Origin: Photorhabdus khanii NC19 | Lineage (GTDB): Bacteria > Pseudomonadota > Gammaproteobacteria > Enterobacterales > Enterobacteriaceae | Length of the DNA: 37,133 nt | Assembly: GCF_000517265.1 (NCBI RefSeq) | Contig: NZ_AYSJ01000013.1 | Coordinates: 182,016-219,148, forward strand | Direction: 5' to 3' | Position numbers and translations under genes: made by a program | Shown here: positions 33,737 to 37,133 of the stretch, piece after piece | Layout of the letters: each line of letters opens with the position of its first letter | How positions within the stretch are numbered: position 1 is the first letter of the stretch | Notes under the pieces: model-generated | What the model was told of the DNA's origin: nothing | Seen by the model: the letters and a program-made list of their open reading frames with translations, nothing else | The model's database searches: none

Positions 33737-33838
33737 ACATGCTGTTTTGAAGATAAGTTCTTTTTTGACCCAGAATGTATTCTCTGACAAACTGCCATAT
33801 GAATTATTTGTATGGCAGGCCTATTAGTGGGGGCAGTT

Positions 33839-34273
33839 ATGAATCATACACGTTACGAAACTGATGTAGTCGCCTGGGCAAATGAGCAGGCGGCATTATT
33901 GCGTGCCGGTAAATTTTCTGAGATTGACATAGTCAACATTGCTGAGGAGATCGAAGACGTAGGTAAGAGTGAACAGCGTGAATTGGCTAGCCGCATGGGA
34001 GTATTAATTGCTCATTTACTGAAATGGAAATATCAGCCAAGTTATAGAGGAACAAGTTGGGAAAGAACAATTAAAGCGCAAAGAAAAGAAATTCTTTATG
34101 GCTTAAAAGAATCACTCAGTTTAAAGACGAAATTAAGCGATTCAGATTGGATTGATGTTGTTTGGTCGAAAGCCGTCGCATCAGCAATGAATGAAACGGG
34201 GTTGGATGAGTTTCCTGATGTATGTATTTGGAGTATTTCCCAAATCCTGTCTTCTGAGTTTTACCCTGATTAA
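33839..34273 (+). CDS. DUF29 family protein
   Basis: This 144-residue protein starts at ATG 33839 with GGGGG before it. RYETDVVAWANEQAALLRAG, then DIVNIAEEIEDVGKSEQREL and MGVLIAHLLKWKYQPSYRGT, followed by SWERTIKAQRKEILYGLKES, is the DUF29 pattern: helical, with a conserved D-x-x-x-W-A start and an EEI-E-x-G motif. Function unknown. It lies between tyrP and the OsmC gene with its own ribosome site; a hairpin (CTGCCATA at 33792, TATGGCAG at 33811) separates it from tyrP. Confidence 0.9.
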   Translation: MNHTRYETDVVAWANEQAALLRAGKFSEIDIVNIAEEIEDVGKSEQRELASRMGVLIAHLLKWKYQPSYRGTSWERTIKAQRKEILYGLKESLSLKTKLSDSDWIDVVWSKAVASAMNETGLDEFPDVCIWSISQILSSEFYPD

Positions 34274-34393
34274 GATTTGTGACGCTGAAAGCAAGATAAG
34301 CATTTTAAAAACAAAAAAGAAAAATTAAAAGTTATGATAACAATCAGTGTTTGACCTTACGAAAAACGAATGTTGATTATAAGGAGTTGGATC

Positions 34394-34834
34394 ATGGCGA
34401 AAGAACTATTTACTGCCACAGCAAAATCTGTAGCTGGATTGAAAGTTGAATGTACATCAAGAGATTTCTCCTTTTGTTTAGATGAGCCACGTAATTTAGG
34501 TGGCACTGACCAGGGGATGAATCCTGTTGAGGCTCTGCTCTGTTCCTTGGGGGCCTGTAAATGTATCGTGGCAAAAGCCTTTGCTAAAATGCATAAAATT
34601 AATTTAATTGATATTCACATTGATCTGGAAGGTGAGCTTGATACTGATGGTTTCACTGGTAGAAATAAACAAGCGAAATTAGGTTTTTCTAAAATAGTGA
34701 CAAAATTTTATATTAAAGCTGACAATAGTGAAGAAGAAATTCATGCTTTTGTCGATTTTATTAATAAAACTTGCCCGGTTCATGACACCATTGAGAATAC
34801 GCCAAGTTTCGCCACTGAAATATATTGCGAATAA
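34394..34834 (+). CDS. OsmC family peroxide-reductase-like protein
   Basis: This 146-residue protein starts at ATG 34394 with AAGGAG at 34381-34386. It belongs to the OsmC/Ohr superfamily, in which two cysteines reduce organic peroxides. EALLCSLGACKCIVAKAFAK places the first active cysteine at Cys55 (Cys57 is another), and KTCPVHDTI places the second at Cys127. GMNPVEALL is the family motif before the first cysteine. It is closer to the YhfA/general OsmC branch than to Ohr. The substrate is not predictable; oxidative or thiol stress defence is the family role. Confidence 0.92.
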   Translation: MAKELFTATAKSVAGLKVECTSRDFSFCLDEPRNLGGTDQGMNPVEALLCSLGACKCIVAKAFAKMHKINLIDIHIDLEGELDTDGFTGRNKQAKLGFSKIVTKFYIKADNSEEEIHAFVDFINKTCPVHDTIENTPSFATEIYCE

Positions 34835-34886
34835 TAGGCGCCGTGTTTAAATAATTACGTAAAGGAAAGATTGTTTAAGCTAATTT

Positions 34887-34918
34887 AAAAATCCTCTACT
34901 ATGAAGTGGAGGATTTTT
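34887..34918. terminator. Bidirectional terminator between convergent genes
   Basis: AAAAATCCTCTAC (34887-34899) pairs with GTGGAGGATTTTT (34906-34918) with one G-T pair and a 6-base loop. T-runs exist in both directions, and it lies between the OsmC gene and the minus-strand secreted protein gene. Confidence 0.85.
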
Positions 34919-34962
34919 AACTCCTTATCCTGTTGATAATAATATAATAATATAATAATTAA

Positions 34963-35280
34963 TTACTGTTGTTTAATAACGTAAACCGTAGTGATATTAC
35001 AACTTACATTCTCTATGCCAACTTTAATATTTAAACCCTGTGCATAAGCTTGGCTTAATAGTTTATTAACGTTTTCAGAGCTTGATCCTGACCAAATATA
35101 ACCTGGTCTTCCACAATTACCGACTAAATTTCCGCTGAAGGTATAAAGATAATGTGCAGGATTGTCCCAATCAGCTTTCATTTCTGCAACTTTGACAACG
35201 CCACTGTTCGTTTCCGCTGAGAATGCGGGGGCACTCATCATACCAATAAAAATAAATAGCATAGATATCAATTTTTTCAT
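34963..35280 (-). CDS. Small secreted protein of unknown function
   Basis: The protein has 105 residues from the ATG at 35280 with a perfect AGGAG; a TTG two codons earlier is also in frame. The signal peptide (MKKLISMLFIFIGMMSAPAF ending SA) is followed by a mature domain of about 82 residues: SGVVKVAEMKADWDNPAHYL, YTFSGNLVGNCGRPGYIW, SSSENVNKLLSQAYAQGL and NIKVGIENVSCNITTVYVI. Two cysteines could form a disulfide. The order of strand, C-x-x-x-x-x-W, a helix with K and then V-x-V-x-x-C is shared with small secreted proteins such as DUF5992 and some AB5 toxin B subunits, but I cannot assign it. It stands alone. Confidence 0.6.
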   Translation of the reverse strand: MKKLISMLFIFIGMMSAPAFSAETNSGVVKVAEMKADWDNPAHYLYTFSGNLVGNCGRPGYIWSGSSSENVNKLLSQAYAQGLNIKVGIENVSCNITTVYVIKQQ

Positions 35281-35515
35281 ACTCAACTCCTGGTTAATAA
35301 TAAAGAAAATTTGGTGTTTTGAAGTGTAGAGTATGCGAATAATCTTTGCACCAATTTACTGCCAATATAAAAGATATTTGTTTTAACAAATAATATAAGA
35401 ATGATTTTTTGTTGACTTTATTGAAATTAACTAATAACCCACTCTTTTTTAGAATAGAGGGGGTTATTATAGAGCAGGGGCGCTAATTATGCCAATAACT
35501 TAGCAGGCCGTAATA

Positions 35516-36214
35516 TTAATCTAATAAAAAATATCCCATAGGTTTATAATATTTTGGTGGAACATAAAGATCATAGCCATTTTCTTTACAAAATAATCTT
35601 AACTCCATAACTGATCCAACAGAAAGTTTCTCATAGATATCTTCGAAATATTTTTCCACAGTACGGCATGAAATACCCATTTTGACCGATATATCTTTAT
35701 TACTGAGACCACAACAAAACAAGAAAATAACCACCCATTCTTTCTCTTTCAATATATCGTTTGGTGGCTTAAATTTAACAGGGGAAAATATATGATGTTT
35801 AATATAATGAGCCATTGCAAAATATTCTATTTCTCTGGCATGAGAAACCACACCAATACATTGATTATTTTCATCCATTAATGGGAATTTGTTATAAAAA
35901 TAAGATCTAAATTGTTTACCTTTCCCCTTTGGGTAAATCCCTATAGCTGATATTCTCTGCATATGCTTTAAGACCTGACTGTCGTGTTCTTCAAACAAGT
36001 GGGCAAAATGACTAAATAGCGTCAGCAATTCTTTTTCAGAATACCCGATAATATCAAGGTTTTTAGGGAGTTTATTAACTTTAATAAATGCCTCATTTCC
36101 ATAAATTAAACGGAACTCTGTATCTTTTACAAACCACAGTTCAGAACTTTTATCCCACATATTTGTTAGCTGACGAGTAATCAAAGGAAAATTTTTGCAT
36201 CTCGGTTGATTCAT
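35516..36214 (-). CDS. PAS-domain LuxR-type solo regulator
   Basis: This 232-residue transcription regulator has an N-terminal PAS fold (SSELWFVKDTEFRLIYGNEA, then SYFYNKFPLMDENNQCIGVV) and a C-terminal LuxR helix-turn-helix (KEKEWVVIFLFCCGLSNKDI, SVKMGISCRTVEKYFEDIYE). The PAS-LuxR type without an acyl-homoserine-lactone domain is expanded in Photorhabdus, where such solos are thought to sense host or hormone signals. AAGGGGA precedes the ATG at 36214. No synthase or enzyme partner is near; the neighbours to the right are broken iron-uptake genes. Ligand and targets are unknown. Confidence 0.9.
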   Translation of the reverse strand: MNQPRCKNFPLITRQLTNMWDKSSELWFVKDTEFRLIYGNEAFIKVNKLPKNLDIIGYSEKELLTLFSHFAHLFEEHDSQVLKHMQRISAIGIYPKGKGKQFRSYFYNKFPLMDENNQCIGVVSHAREIEYFAMAHYIKHHIFSPVKFKPPNDILKEKEWVVIFLFCCGLSNKDISVKMGISCRTVEKYFEDIYEKLSVGSVMELRLFCKENGYDLYVPPKYYKPMGYFLLD

Positions 36215-36247
36215 ATATAGGTAGTCCCCTTAAGGCGTTATCTTTCA

Positions 36248-36397
36248 TTAGTTATGACCGGCATAATACGATGGGGGATTGATATCCCCCGAACCGGATT
36301 TACGATAGCGTTCTACAATCGGAGCCCAAAGGAATTTGAACGCCCAGAGTTGCATCAACAGATAAAGCAGCCCTATTATTGCGTCATAGTGCAACAC
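36248..36397 (-). pseudogene. Fragment of an MFS siderophore-permease-like gene
   Basis: A minus-strand frame, open from about 36397 to the stop at 36248-36250, reads LHYDAIIGLLYLLMQLWAFK and FLWAPIVERYRKSGSGD, ending YYAGHN. The L-P/Q-W-A-F-K-F-L-W-A-P motif is found near the first cytoplasmic loop of FptX/RhtX and AmpG-type MFS proteins. Only about 50 residues remain; the N-terminal helix and everything past the loop are missing. It overlaps the end of the receptor fragment, matching the usual receptor-permease order of siderophore operons. Confidence 0.55.
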
Positions 36398-36746
36398 TCA
36401 CATCCAACCCAACATTCAAGCTCTTACTTATCATATTGAGTGTATTTGGCCCTACTTGGAAACTGGAGACTCGGTATTTTTTGTCACCCAGATTTTCGCC
36501 GTAAAGTTTTATGTTAATGCCATGTGTCATTTCTAAACTGAGTGAAGCGTCGTAGAGGGTATACCCCCCTTGTTCAAGGGTATTTGCTGCATCAAAGTAA
36601 CTTTTTGAATAGTAACGAGCACCGGCACTGAAATAGAGGTTACCCGGTAACAGTGTTTGATCAATCAGATAGTCGAAACCTGCATTTAGGGGTTCCGTGG
36701 TCATTTCTGCAATAACACCCGCTAAGGAAAATTGAAGTTCTTTGGA
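36384..36746 (-). pseudogene. C-terminal fragment of a TonB-dependent siderophore receptor
   Basis: The frame reads LQSKELQFSLAGVIAEMTTE and PLNAGFDYLIDQTLLPGNLY, then ARYYSKSYFDAANTLEQGGY, TLYDASLSLEMTHGINIKLY and GENLGDKKYRVSSFQVGPNT before the stop. It shows the last five or so beta strands of a TonB-dependent receptor (YDASLSLEM, LYGENLGDKKY is the family hallmark). The upstream frame meets a stop at about 36747-36758, beyond which unrelated DNA begins. Most of the gene, including the TonB box and plug, is lost. Confidence 0.8.
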
Positions 36747-36921
36747 TTGAAGCGGTTAGTGCGAACAACTCAAGGGTGAGTCGATGCGAAAACTGGCGTA
36801 AACTGATTACATAGAGTAAAAACAAAGAGAGAAAAAGCACGCGGGAAAAACGCGATCGGAATCACCGAAATCAATGGTCAAAATCACCGTAATACGCAGC
36901 ACAACCATCAGGAGTCATATT

Positions 36922-37133
36922 ATGCCCTATGTCACAGCAAGACTTTATCATTTGGGTGTTTGCTTCAAAAGAGCTAAAGGCAGCGCCAATTTTAAAGGGC
37001 AAGCCGATTATGGGTACTGTGCCGCCAAGAACGAAACTTACTACGGTTTTAAAGGGCATCTGATGATAGATGAAACGGGCGTAGTAACAGGGATCACGTT
37101 GACTCCCGCGAGTATCAGTGAGCGTGAAGCAGC
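36922..37133 (+). pseudogene. IS982-like transposase, C-terminal part, runs off the window
   Basis: The frame from ATG 36922 (AGGAG before it) gives MPYVTARLYHLGVCFKRAKG, then QADYGYCAAKNETYYGFKGH and LMIDETGVVTGITLTPASIS. The RAKxxxxFKGxADYGYCAAK and YYGFKGHLxI patterns are typical of the catalytic core of IS982-family transposases. The preceding residues do not match: the next frame holds a better match (HSKTLSF before GVC), so a frameshift near 36960 and loss of the N-terminal half are likely. The insertion may have truncated the receptor gene at about 36750. Confidence 0.6.

Noticed and set aside
36254-36439. 61-codon plus-strand frame
   Set aside because: It is antisense to the permease and receptor remnants, which show clear family motifs on the minus strand.

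Overview
The window looks like chromosomal DNA of an insect-associated member of the Morganellaceae, most likely Photorhabdus (Xenorhabdus is the alternative). I infer this from the AT-rich enterobacterial core genes, the add-ydgA-manA-fumC-tus neighbourhood also known from the E. coli terminus region, an AA10 chitin-binding monooxygenase and a PAS-LuxR solo regulator. A Tus gene with a perfect 15-base Ter core in its promoter places the window in the replication terminus region. Assignments rest on protein motifs and remembered family sequences; no database search was run.

Layout. 1-4170: right part of a Tn3-family transposon (DUF1778/GNAT toxin-antitoxin pair, res, tnpR, tnpA), ending next to what looks like a 3' fragment of a type VI secretion vasL gene (4171-4577). 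4657-5602: a dyad element, a small lipoprotein resembling the SecD periplasmic head, and a coiled-coil tail-anchored protein. 5985-11501: core genes add, ydgA, manA (minus) and fumC (plus). 11704-12701: a 1-kb cassette with about 60-bp terminal inverted repeats carrying a PIN-toxin/Phd-type antitoxin pair, inserted between convergent fumC and tus. 12727-14687: tus with Ter, then a 64-residue unknown ORF overlapping a LysE-type exporter. 14864-19272: a complete yjfI-J-K-L-M-C operon (PspA-like protein, DUF350 membrane protein, DUF1190 protein and a glutathionylspermidine-synthase-like ATP-grasp enzyme). 19357-22019: a truncated XRE antitoxin, the chitin LPMO and a divergent 416-residue beta-rich protein.

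22362-27789: an OppA/MppA-type peptide-binding protein, an orphan DmsA-type molybdoenzyme behind a good FNR box, and an SDR oxidoreductase preceded by repeated TTATCTCAC motifs. 27836-28772: an unusual pair, a FitA-like ribbon-helix-helix antitoxin followed by an HTH plus MbcA/ParS-like protein, with no toxin next to them. 29090-34834: a PIG3-type quinone oxidoreductase, tyrosine decarboxylase plus TyrP tyrosine transporter (tyramine pathway), a DUF29 protein and an OsmC protein. 34963-37133: a small secreted protein, a PAS-LuxR regulator, remnants of a siderophore-type MFS permease and TonB-dependent receptor, and a broken IS982-like transposase running off the end.

The window alternates conserved core genes with small mobile or defence-type modules. 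Four toxin-antitoxin-like loci are present: one in Tn3, one in an inverted-repeat cassette, one toxin-less double antitoxin and one antitoxin stub. The inverted-repeat cassette at the terminus and the toxin-less double antitoxin are the most novel-looking parts.
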